Shown here: positions 10,534 to 21,661 of the stretch, one piece after another
Layout: the number at the start of each line of letters is the position of its first letter
Numbering within the stretch: the stretch's first letter is position 1
NCBI GenBank assembly: GCA_902729315.2
Contig: LR746277.1
Span: 3,911,001 to 3,975,000 of the forward strand
From: Spirodela intermedia
Lineage: Eukaryota > Streptophyta > Magnoliopsida > Alismatales > Araceae
Direction: 5' to 3'
DNA length: 64,000 nt
Made by a program: the position numbers and the translations under genes
The notes under the pieces: model-generated
Databases searched by the model: none
What the model saw: only the letters and a program-made list of their open reading frames with translations
Told to the model about the DNA's origin: nothing

Positions 10534-11801
10534 ATGGTGGGATTCTGTTGGAGTTGAATTGAAGGAAGAAGGTGATCGTCGTGATACGGCCGACGGCTGT
10601 GACACCTTCATGACAACAGGGCCGCCGGAATCGGAATCTGCCGCGCTCCTCCGGTCTCCCGAGGTAATCGTGGTCCCTTCCACCGTCGCAGTCGCGTCGC
10701 GGTCGCCGGAGTCGTGCTGCCTCGCCGCGCTCTCCTTGCCGTCGCCGGAGACAGAGATCTCTCAGCTGGCCGCCTTCTCGTCGCCGAGGTCAGAATCTGC
10801 AAGCACATCGAGGGAGTGAAAAAGGTCAGGATCCGCCATCCTCATTGCATCTCGATTGAATTCGATCTTAGTTTTTACCGTCGATCTCTCCGAGCTGGTT
10901 CGTCGGAGTGGTCAGTATGTCCAGTGCGGTGGGCATCACGCTCCACCGAAAGGGATGTGAAGTGTGACGACTAGACGGTCGAGTTGGAGTCGTCATGACA
11001 CCCCTCGGCCGTTTGCAGCATTCGAAAACAGATCGGGATCTGTTGGACGATGCCGGCTGTCGTCGTCGGCCCTGTTCTAACGGGACAGAGTCTCTCTCCG
11101 TCAAGAGGATCCAAATCCCGCTCTGTGGAGCTCCGTGACGTCATGTGTTTTTGGAAGATCGTCTTCACGTTGAACGGTTTCTAGGTTTTGTCATTTATGA
11201 GCTTCAACTCGGTTCCTGAGGAGGGGGGACGGGCTCTGTTGTCGACTCTCGCCGACGGAGCTATTCATTCAGACAAACGTCTCCGCTGATTCCTCCGTGG
11301 GTACTCGCCAGCAGCAACGGCATATCAGGAGTACTGTGTCTGCATTGAGGCAGAGTCAGAGAGAAGATTGCAAGGCAAAAAGTGAGACAGTGGCAGAGGG
11401 TAGAGGGTGGAGAGAGAGAGAGAGTGAAAGAGAGCGAGATCTGAGCACATCTGGGGCTGCCACACTCTGATGACAATAGAGTTGCAGGAACGGGATTCAT
11501 CCGTGGGTCATCTCGCTCTCCCTCTGGCATCCGAGAAGAAGCTCGTGGTTCCTTTCAACATCGCGCTCTCTTTCCCGTCGCTGGAAACGAGAACCTCGAA
11601 CTTGTCGCGGTCTCCTCACCGTCACTGGAATCAGAGGTTTCTTTCCCGTCCGCCTTGTCGTCGCCAGAGCCAGCAAATCCCGTGCCACTGACCCGGTAGA
11701 GAGAATCATTCACCTCACAGAAATCTGGTAGAACCTGTGATCGCTCGCTGATCTTCTTTGGATCATGACAACCGTTTTTTCCTTTTTCCTTTTCTCAGGC
11801 A

Positions 11802-14017
11802 ATGGATGCTTCGGAGAAGGTGGTTGACTCCCTTCAGGTTCGCCTTCTGGATGCCTTGCTCTTGGCTTTGACCCCCACTCTACTGGCTTTCCCAGTCGCA
11901 TAAGTATACTGTTTCCCCGCCCCCGTCAGGAGGGAGACGAAAGGTTAAAAAGCTTATACACGGAGAAGAAAGGGAGGACAGAGTCTGCGATCACAGAGGA
12001 TGGCTCCGTTGACTGGAAAGGGAACCCCGCAGTCAAAAGACTGTCTGGAGGATGGAACTCGGCATCTATCTTACTTGGTATCTAGAACCGGAGATTTCCC
12101 CTTTCCATCAAACCGAAACCTATTTCTCTTTTGTTTCGGTTCTTACTCGATTTCTGTGGTGTATGTTGTTCGTCTGAAAAAAACACAGCGAATCAAGGTC
12201 TGGCGACACTCGCATTCTTCGGGGTGGGGGTGAATCTGGTGCTGTTCTTGACTCGGGTTCTTCACCAAGACATCGCCGAGGCTGCGAACAACGTCAGCAA
12301 GTGGACGGGCACGGTCTACATCTTCTCCCTGATAGGCGCATTCATGAGCGACTCGTATTGGGGGCGGTATCTGACCTGCGCCGTCTTTCAGATCATCTTC
12401 ATCCTGGTACTATTTCTCACCTCTGGCTCTTGGGAACGTTGACTTGGGTGGTCGTGATCTGTGAGTTCTCTATGTTGAACTGACAGGGGCTGGTGCTCTT
12501 GTCTCTGTCGTCGTGGTTCATTCTGGTCAACCCAGCCGACTGCGGAGACGGGAAGCTGGAGTGTCAACCCGCGACGGTCTTCGGAACTTCGCTCTTCTAC
12601 ATGTCGATCTATCTGATCGCCTTCGGAAATGGAGGTTACCAGCCGGCCATCGCCACGTTTGGACCGGACCAATTCGACGATAATGATCCCGTCGAGGAGC
12701 ACTCCAAAGTCATCTTCTTCACCTACTTCTACTTCGCCCTAAACGGGGGCTCCTTGCTGTCCAACACCATTCTCGCTTACTACGAGGACGAGGGAAAGTG
12801 GACGACGGGATTCTGGGCAGCGGCGGGTTCCGCCATCGCCGCCCTGCTGCTCTTCTACTCGGGGCGGCGGCGGTACAGGCACTTCAAGCCCTGCGGCAAC
12901 CCCCTGAACCGTATCTCTCAGGTGTTCGTCGCCGCCGCGAGGAAGTGGGACGTCGTGCCTCCCCGCGAGGGGGCGGAGCTGTACGAGCTCGAAGGGAAGC
13001 AGTCTGCCATCGCAGGGAGCAGGAAGATCCTCCACAGCCAAGATTTCAGGTGACGATTACCTGCTGAACCTGTAAAATAGAGCGACCGGGCGAGAGAGAG
13101 AGACAGAGAGACAGAGACAGAGACAGAGAGCTTGGACTTGGCCATCGCCGTCTGATGGAGTATTTTCATTTTTCAGGTTCTTGGACAAGGCGGCGACGTT
13201 GACCCCCGAGGACTGCCAGGGGAGCGGAGTGGGGGAGAATCGATGGAGGCTCTGCACGATCACCCAGGTGGAAGAAGTGAAATGCGTGCTCAAGCTCCTC
13301 CCCATCTGGGTCTGCACCATCATGTACTCGGTGGTGTTCACCCAGATGGCCTCCCTCTTCGTGGAGCAGGGGGACAGGATGAACACGATGGTGGGGCACT
13401 TCCACGTCCCCCCATCGAGCATGTCCGTCTTCGATATACTCAGCGTGCTAGTGCTCATCGTCCTCTACGAGCGCGTCCTTGTGCCGGCGATGGGTCGGGG
13501 GCTGACGGACCTCCAGCGCATCGGCGTGGGGCTGCTGCTGGCGGCGCTGTCCATGGTGGTGGCGGGGCTAGTGGAGCTGGCGCGGCTGGGGAGGGTGGCG
13601 GCGCCGGACCTGCCGAGCTCCCTCACCATATTCTGGCAGGTCCCACAGTACGCGCTGATCGGCGCCTCCGAGGCCTTCGTCTACGTCGGTCAGCTGGAGT
13701 TCTTCAACGGGCAGGCCCCCGATGGTCTCAAGAGCCTGGGGAGTTCCCTCTGCATGGCCTCCATCTCCTTCGGGAACTACTTCAGCAGCATGCTGGTCAC
13801 CGTCGTCGCCGACCTCACCGCCGGCGAGACGAGCCCCGGCTGGATCCCCAGGAACCTGAACCTCGGCCACCTCGACAGGTTCTTCTTCCTCCTGGCCCTC
13901 CTCACCGCCGCCGACTTCCTCGTCTACCTCTTCTGTGCTACCTGGTACAAGCGCATCAGAGTGGAGAGAAGCGTGTGGGGGGAGAGGAGAGCCGAAGACC
14001 TGCTCGAAGAGGCCTGA
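11802..14017 (+). CDS. NPF7.3-like: NRT1/PTR family transporter, NPF7.2/7.3-like, 578 aa
   Basis: Five exons: 11802-11837, 11999-12077, 12189-12406, 12487-13049 and 13177-14017, all GT-AG and in phase. The product is a 12-helix major-facilitator protein. It begins MDASEKVVDSLQ, then DGSVDWKGNPAVKRLSGGWN, then helix 1 with NQGLATLAFFGVGVNLVLFL. Downstream are VSKWTGTVYIFSLIGAFMSD, FGNGGYQPAIATFGPDQFDD and, near the C-terminus, ASEAFVYVGQLEFFNGQAPD. These match the NPF7 clade, whose members (NRT1.5, NRT1.8) move nitrate into or out of root xylem at the plasma membrane. The ExxER/K motif that most NPFs carry in helix 1 is absent, as in NPF7.2/7.3. The 12-codon first coding exon is the least certain part: it was chosen because a pyrimidine-rich acceptor precedes the ATG and the phase fits. 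The NPF7.2 versus 7.3 choice is not resolved. Confidence 0.88.
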
Positions 14018-14152
14018 TCCCCACCCCCGAACCCCTAGAAGTCAACCACCATCTCTTCTGGTAATTTTGTGTGCGCGTGAGTGTGATAAATAACGTGTGG
14101 GTTGACCCGCGCCGTCTATCTAAACTTCAATCCGTTTGAGATTTGACCCATC

Positions 14153-14153
<1 letters not shown>

Positions 14154-14184
<31 letters not shown>
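14154..14184. repeat. (CT)n microsatellite
   Basis: An almost pure CT run in the downstream flank of the NPF7-like gene. Confidence 0.9.
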
Positions 14185-14189
<5 letters not shown>

Positions 14190-14391
14190 CCCGAGTTGGA
14201 TGTAGCGGCGGCGGCCACGTAAGGAGAATATAAATCCAAATAATTTAATCCATACGGGTGATCCTTGGATGCTGAGGATATAAATCTAATAACACCGGAT
14301 CTTTTGAAGCCACAATAACACGAAGATTAATAAATAAATAAATAACTATATCCTGGATACGACGGGCAAATTTAGTTTTACTCAACGAGAG

Positions 14392-14393
<2 letters not shown>

Positions 14394-14435
<42 letters not shown>
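14394..14435. repeat. (GA)n microsatellite
   Basis: A GA run with one break, about 430 bp upstream of the CCCH/KH start codon. Confidence 0.9.
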
Positions 14436-14437
<2 letters not shown>

Positions 14438-14863
14438 TGGGACGATAAAAGGAACCTGTAAGTCATCGGCCCGACTTTATTTTTCTGTACTTGATTTCAA
14501 GGCCCATATCTAGAAATCCCGGACGGGCCGACTTCCCAGCTCTTGAGGCCCATTTAAAGGTCGGCCCATACACGTTGTCGGGCTCCAAGTGTCGATTTAA
14601 TTGGAGTTAACTCTGACGTCTCGTTTCCGACCGCTATAAGTCGAAGCCAAGATTCCCCCCGTCCAATACTTCTCTTTCTCTTATCGAGTACCCATCCGAC
14701 CCTAGGGTTTTCGATTCACGTTTATCTGGGAGCGTCTCTGCATCTTGCAGGGTTTTTGCTGGTTGCAAGGGTTCACCCGCGGCAAGGATTTGTGCCTGTG
14801 CCGCCTTGTTCTTCTTGTGTTACAGTTCTTCCTTGCGTTTTTTGGGTTCCGATCTGTTTCTCT

Positions 14864-17800
14864 ATGGATTCCTCCGGACTCACTCGCAAGAGAGGGAGAG
14901 CCGATGCCCCCGCTAACGGCAATGGCGGAGCTGTCGGATCGAAGAAGAGCAAAGGTATGGGTTGGCCGTGCCATTAAATTGTTCGGTTGCTTTGGCAGTT
15001 ACTTTATTTATCCGCGGGGTATTTCTTGATGTTATTAGGGTTCTAACTTGGACTGGGAAGTCTCAGGTTCATTTGGGCGACTTTATTAGTATTCTTGGTA
15101 TGTTAGTCAATAGGGCATCTGGCTGTTTGCGTAACCGCCGACTATTATTTACACGAATTAAATATTCATCGCCCATTGTCCGAGCAGGCAGGACGCCTAC
15201 GCCCTTGGTCCTGGCATTTTCCATTTTCATGATGGTGGATTTTCTTCTAAGAATATTCTTTTGTTATTGGACACAATAGCGAGGCTCATAATGTTGATAC
15301 CTAATCATCCGCACTTAACGTGGTTTTATTTGAACGGTATCATCTTTCCTTGAGCGTTCACCCACGCAGAATGGGTACCCGAAGGATGTTTGCGAGGGAC
15401 GACATCTGTTTGTGAAAGCTGCCTAAAGTATATCATTCACTGGTGCTCCCTGTATGATAAGGAAGAAGAATGTTTCAATCTATATTTTTCGCATCTATCC
15501 TCGTAGCAGTTCTCAAATCGAAAGTCTCAATTCTTGTCTCGCAAAAAAAAAAATTGAAAGCCCGATCTCTTTTTCTGGCGGAAGTTGTCAGCCAGGAGAA
15601 TGGTTTCTTTGAGTCCATTTTCGGATTTTAGCATCCTATCTTTCAAGCTTTCGCTTCTGAAAGTATTGCGGTGGTTATTTTTTTATTTATTTCCTTATTT
15701 TTTAGTAGATAACATGGGCCGTATTATGTTTAATTAATTTGGCGTGTACTTTCCCTAGTCTCCCTTTTCCCTTGTATGTGATTGTATCGGTAATCATTTG
15801 AACTTTCAGTAGATGTGAGAATATCTTTTTAATGATATACAGAATGGATGGCACTTTTGAAAATTTTCAAGTCTCAAGATTAATAACCCAGTGAAATCTA
15901 ACTGAAAAAAAGTAATTAATGTCATGCAACAGAAATGCAGTCCATCCAACCTGGTGTAGGAAGCAAATCGAAGCCATGTACCAAGTTTTTCAGGTTCCAA
16001 TCTTAACTCATCTAAGATGAACACTCACTGTAAATTTATCGTTTTCATAATAGTTTTAATAAACATTTTTTCGTTTTTTTCTAAGCAAGATAACTTTTTG
16101 CGGAACTAATGAATTCATCATCTAAGTTGTGATACAGGTCCACGTGCTATAATTAATGGTAACAGGATTGGATTGGGTAATTTGATGATCGCCATGGGAA
16201 CCTCCAAATACTAATACGTGAAGCAACTTGTAACTCGAACTGGCAACTATGCCTGGCATCAAAAGATAATTATAATTGGCATTGTGTGTCTTATATGTGA
16301 TTGGATCTTCTAGTAAATCTGTCTGTGTCTCTTGTCTCATTCTTTTTGGAAGACAATTTTTTTTGGGAAGAATATGGAATGTATTTAAGCAATCAATTAC
16401 AAAGTTGAAATTGAAATGAGTAAATAATTTCTGATTATGTCTGTGAAGCATTTTGGTTGGATTGAATTTCACGTGTTACAGCACACCCATATTCATGAAT
16501 ACACATTGTTTTTTCCTCTCGTTCATGCACATACAATTTTTTTTCATCTGATTTTCTCATGCCTTTGTAGATGCATGTACTCCAGCGCTCAGTGTTTCTG
16601 TGAGCAAATATTATTTGTTAAATAAAGCTAATAATTAATTCAAAGCCTCTTCCACCAAATAATTGATATTTTTTCGCAGCGTGCATTGATTATTTAATAC
16701 GATTATTATTCTTTTACTTACCGTGAACGTTTAATAGCTGTATTTCAATTCCCATGGGAATCTAAATAATGTCTTTGATGTATGATATTGTGCTGACAAT
16801 ATTAATAATGCCCTGTTAAGTGAGTTACTTTGTATAATAGCACTTTTTTGTGTGTTTCTTGAAAATTTCCATCTGCCAGACAGATGAATTCAGATTGTTG
16901 AAATGCAAAAACATTAAAGCAGATCTTAGCATCAATGCTTCCTACTTTATAGTAGTTTTCTTCGTTTGCATCTATACGCGATTTAAGCGGTTTTTTTTTT
17001 AACTAGCGGACTGGAGTAAATGATTTGGCCAGATTTAGCGAAATATCTGTTCGGCAGTTTAGTCCTATGCATGCAACATTTTAGTCCTATGTTCGGCAGT
17101 TATTGGTTAATTCTTGATCATATAATATGATAAAGGAAATTCCTATCAGCCTATTATTCTTAATTTTTTTACCTTTGATAGCATTCTTCGATTATGGGTT
17201 GAGATGTGATGAGGTTAACAGCTTCGGAGTAAGGAAGGTTTGATGGGCAACCTTCATCTCCTCTCTCTACGGTTCACCTTGTAATTCGAGTTAGGGGGGA
17301 GAACCTTTTTGCTTTCCTTCACTATTCCCTTCACTTTTATTCCCTTCTTGAGTTACTTGGAGTTTCCAAGGATGATAGTTTGCCCCAACCAGGTGTCTTC
17401 TCCCTCTCTCTCTTTCCTTCCACTATAAGTTGATTGGAGGGTTTCGTTATAAATTAGGCACTTGTGCGGAGTATGAGGATCCCGACTTGTGTTGTTGAAC
17501 CTTATCTATTTGGCCTTATAATATTTCCCATTAATTAGATAAAGCTGCGTCATAATCTGGTCAACTGGAATTTTTATCACAGTTATATTACATTTATGTA
17601 TTTGAATTGTTTTTTTTGTTTATATTATTTTAATGAGTACAAACGATATTTTTCTCTCAGTGAGTTGCTTCGAGAGTTAAAAAATTTATGTGAAAAGTTG
17701 TTTTCTTAAGTTTCCTCGGTCGGTTATCTGGAGTTGATTCGACTCTTGATTTTTACATTTTACATCTTTTGTTTCTGTGTTATTGATTCTACTCAGACCA

Positions 17801-19742
17801 TATCAAAACGATGCCCTTGAACTTTAATTTTTCTTTCATCTGGTTGAGGCCACCTTGTATTTGTTTAAATAATCGGTACATTTATATTGGTGGGCATGCT
17901 GTCGTTTCAAAGTTTTTTTAGATTTGGTATCGTAAAAACTGTCTGATTATGTTGTAGTCGTACCATCCTTGATAAGTTATAATGGTTAACCCAGCAATTT
18001 ATATATTCTTTATTAGTCCAATTTCTATCCTCTACAAGATTCATTATGGGATGGGAGTCTTTTACTAGGTGTCAGTTTTCCTTGGCTTGGGGATCGTGTC
18101 CCTGATTTGCCATGTTGAAAAAGGTTAATATTATCATCAGGATTTGAAATCAATGGAATCCACTCCCTTCGTTTTGTTCATTAGAATGGTCCTGTATTTT
18201 TAGTAAGCGACGAGTGTATCCTATAATTTCGCTGTAGTTTTGTCGTGGACTTGTTTTTTGGGTAAGTTTGCATGCCTTTCATTTGTGTGAATTGTTTGCC
18301 TTTTATCACTTTGCATCATTCCGAGAGCAGATGTATCTCATTTATCAGGGAACGGGGCCATTCCTTGTCTTAATTTAATTCAGCTGTGGGACCGAGCCAA
18401 GTATAAACCTTATCTTTTGAAGATTTTTGTGTAATTGTAGCAGTAGTAGTAATTATTATTATTATGAAGATTAGTCGCAAGCCACCCTCTTTATTAGTGT
18501 TCGCCGCATCCTCATGGCTGTGAGATCTTCAAAGAACGTAGAGTTTATCGTGCTGCAAACATTACTTGTATTTGTTGTGTCTTTTGGGATCCCTGCTGTG
18601 CCTCCTTAATGACAACACTTGGTAGCCACCTTTTATTTATCCTGCTCTATCTTCGATCAGTGCCGATTATCTGAGGTTCACCATGGATGTAGTTAATGAT
18701 CATAAGTTTATTCTACCTCTCTTTATTCTTTTCTGTACCCATTTTGATTGTCATACGCCCCCATCCACATGGGTAGTCTTTTAAAGTAATGTGATTTGAT
18801 TGTGCTATTATTAGTGTAATCCCATGAGAAGTGACGACGAAGGTGATCAAATTTTATCTTTTATCATCGCATGTCCCTCTTTTTTTTTTTTTTTTGGAGG
18901 CTTACGATCAGATTCTTTATTCATTTACTAATTTTATGTTAAAGATGGCCATTGCATGCCGTAACTGGGGTGTCTGTTCTTCTTTTTAATTTACAGCATT
19001 GCCGGATGCCCGTTTGGAGAGGGCTGCCATTTTCTTCACTATGTACCAGGCGGCATCAACGCCGTGGCCCAGATGACCAACTTGGGCAACCCCTCGATCC
19101 CCTCTAGGAACCCGATGGCCCCAGCGCATCTGGACCTCCCCACCCGCGGTGAAGACTCGGATATGCAACAACTACAAGTCCCCGGAGGGCTGCAAATTCG
19201 GCGACAAGTGCCACTTTGCTCATGGGGAGAGGGAGCTCGGGAAGCCCATCCACTCAGCGCACGGGTCGGGGGGGGGGCGCTCTGGCGGCCGCATCGACCC
19301 GCCGCCGGCGTCCGGATTCGGGGCGGCGGCGAGCTTCGGGGCGTCGGCCACTGCCAAGATCAGCGTGGACGCCTCCCTTGCAGGGGCCATCATAGGGAAG
19401 GGCGGGGTGAACTCGAAGCAGATCTGTCGGCTGACGGGCGCCAAGCTGTCCATCCGAGAGCACGAGATGGACCCGGGCTTGAGGAACATCGAGCTGGAGG
19501 GGACTTTCGACCAGATCAAGCAGGCCAGCGCCATGGTCCGGGAGCTCATAGTGAACATCAGCTCGTCGATGCCCTCGCCGCTGTCCAAGAATGGCTCGGC
19601 GCCCACCGGGCAGGCGGCGGCGGCACCGGGCAGCAACTACAAGACGAAGCTCTGCGAGAACTTTGCGAAGGGACCCTGCACGTTCGGGGACCGCTGCCAC
19701 TTCGCCCACGGCGCCAGCGAACTGCGCAAGGCCGCCGTCTGA
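14864..19742 (+). CDS. CCCH zinc finger and KH domain RNA-binding protein (one apparent frameshift)
   Basis: Three exons: 14864-14954, 15933-15993 and 18997-19742, separated by introns of 978 and 3,003 bp. The product (about 298 aa if the frame is continuous) has three C-x8-C-x5-C-x3-H fingers: CTKFFSIAGCPFGEGCHFLH (residues 46-65, split by intron 2), CNNYKSPEGCKFGDKCHFAH, and CENFAKGPCTFGDRCHFAH near the C-terminus. A KH domain between fingers 2 and 3 carries the GxxG loop in LAGAIIGKGGVNSKQICRLT. This is the plant family of At3g12130/At5g06770, presumed RNA-binding. The frame used through about 19145 (ending AHLDLPT) is offset by one base from the frame that encodes finger 2 onward (starting VKTRIC at 19149). 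One extra base in the C-run at 19138-19145 would explain it. No intron fits there. All else looks intact, so an assembly indel is as likely as a real mutation. Confidence 0.85.
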
Positions 19743-19850
19743 GCCCTCCAGCAACCAGTCCTTGTACCTCTGCTCTCAGTGTGAGAGAGATGCAGACGCG
19801 ATCGATCGAACTGCACAGTCCAGGTAGCTAGCTGTTAGAGAAACCCCTTC

Positions 19851-19892
<42 letters not shown>

Positions 19893-20350
19893 GTAATGTT
19901 GCCCAGGGAAAGATTAGCGCGGTTTGCCCGCTGAGTGGGAATGATGCAGTGCTCTCCTCTATGATCATGCAGCAAGCAGTGTTTAGTACGAATCAGAAGC
20001 GTCGTCGGTGGGGAGGCTGCTCTTTCTACTCAAGCGATCGATCGTCTGGTTCTGGGGGAGAAGGTAGAAGATGACCGAGGTCGTGTCGTAGGGAAAGACT
20101 GCATTTTTTACGAGTTCCGAATCGGAGGGCTCTTGTACACGTTTATATGTGAGCTTCCATTGAAGGGGAGGAAAAGGATTTGCAAGTATTTATTCCCCAG
20201 CCGCGAAATCCCCCGGCTTCTCGGAAGCGTGCCTGGCCCGCGCATCCCGCACTACGATCTCCGCCATGTCCGCTTCCATCTGGTTGTGGTTTCATAGTCT
20301 CCACCTGCAGCGACTCCTTCGCGGAAGCCATCACGTTTCTTGCACCCTGT

Positions 20351-20381
<31 letters not shown>

Positions 20382-21661
20382 TCGAGGTATACGCCGTTGT
20401 CTTTCTTTTCCGTCCCCCCGCACTGCTTCAAAAGGTCGGCTCCGTCCCAGGACCTCGCCATCGCCGCCGCCCTCCACCTTGCCGTCGCCTACTTCCCCCT
20501 CCTCTCCTCCCCTCTACACCTCGTCGCCTGGCCCTCCAGTGGACGGCGCAGGGTCGTCGCCCACGACTACGACCACCACGCCTTCTCTTAACTACTCCCT
20601 CGACGATGCCGTGGGCTTGGTGCTCCTCATCCCCTACGTCCCTGGAAGTACAGCCACCGCCAGCCACCACTCCAACACCCGCAGCTTCCGCCTGCCGTGG
20701 CGTCATCTGGTAAAAGAACAAGCTTTAGATCCGACGCGAACGCGGGAGCGAGAGAGAGAGAGAGAGAGTAGCCCTCCTGTGTCCTTGTGCCTGTGTTCAC
20801 TGATTTTCGTTGTTTCTTCCTAATTGGGGACGTCGATTGATCTTCGTATCCTAAAACTGGTCTTATTCTCTCCCCATTTCTCTTTCTCTCTCTCCCCCTC
20901 TCTCTACAAAGGTCTTCGTTGACAGAAAGGACCCATCCGCCGCCAGAAAGGTAAAGGCGAACAGACTCATGAGATTCTTTACGCAGTCAATATCAGTCCA
21001 TATTAATTTATAAAATCGAAGGGGATTTTCTTACCAGTATAACAAAATCTTTAAAAGATGCCGACGGACAAGAATATCAATCCTGGAAGAATTTTTAAAA
21101 ATATTTTGGCTCAAATAATAAAATAAAAATGAAATAAATGAACCTAATTTAGAAGGCGAAAATCCACAGAAATGCGGCCAGAGTTGCCAACTTACAATAA
21201 CGTAGAAATTCCGGTGAACCCATTAAATAATACGGAAGCGGCCGGATTTTGACCAGTAAAAATGCGTCAATTTTAATTTATTTTTTATAAAGAAAACGTT
21301 TTCCATAGACCATGTTCGTGAAGCAAGCAAGCCATCCAGCCCAGTAAAGAAATTCGTGTTCGGTGAATGGTGGCCCTGAACTTTCCCGGCTTCTGACCGA
21401 ATCGCCCTCAGAGACAGATAGGCGTCGTCCACACCTCCTCTTCCCCGACAGCCCTTGTGTCTAGTGCTGCTTTGCTGTGCTCCCCACACTGTAGGGTTTA
21501 TAGAGAGACACACGGGGGCTTCCCCACGCCTGATAGTATCTGTCTAGCCTTGTTCCGTTCTTCTGGGACCTAGTCCCCAGCTGTTGTCTCTGATAATTCC
21601 TCCCTTCGTTGCTGTTGTTTGTCTCGTAATTCAGCTCTCGGGTTCCATTCCGGGCCATTCC
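19743..21661. other. Spacer with CT tracts; no gene I can support
   Basis: Contains the CCCH/KH 3' flank, CT tracts at 19854-19889 and 20350-20376, a proline/serine-rich GC patch (20400-20720) open in several frames on both strands, and an AG tract near 20754-20769. AT-rich sequence follows, then the fibrillin promoter from about 21400. I could not match the GC patch to any family; it may be a decayed exon or leader. Confidence 0.45.
19854..19889. repeat. (CT)n microsatellite
   Basis: A CT run about 110 bp past the CCCH/KH stop codon, probably within the 3' UTR. Confidence 0.9.

Larger units (their letters stand above)
9959..11801. other. Divergent promoter region and non-coding leader of the NPF7-like gene
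   Basis: The region separates the leftward OEP40-like gene from the rightward transporter. It contains a G-box (10245-10250), a long AG tract (10471-10533) and two resembling GC-rich segments (about 10640-10810 and 11540-11690). It ends with a pyrimidine tract and CAG at 11798, four bases before the transporter ATG, which suggests a 5' UTR intron. Short frames here (for example from 10610 and 11471) are probably leader sequence or uORFs. Confidence 0.45.
14018..14863. other. Spacer with two dinucleotide tracts; CCCH/KH promoter
   Basis: Contains the transporter 3' flank, a CT tract (14154-14184), an AG tract (14394-14435), and the promoter and leader of the CCCH/KH gene. CTATAAG at about 14634-14640 is a possible TATA box 225 bp before the ATG. 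No other gene is seen. Confidence 0.5.

Noticed and set aside
20266-20823. GC-rich frames open on both strands (Pro/Ser/Arg-rich)
   Set aside because: Several overlapping frames are equally open and no segment resembles a known family; likely leader or decayed sequence.
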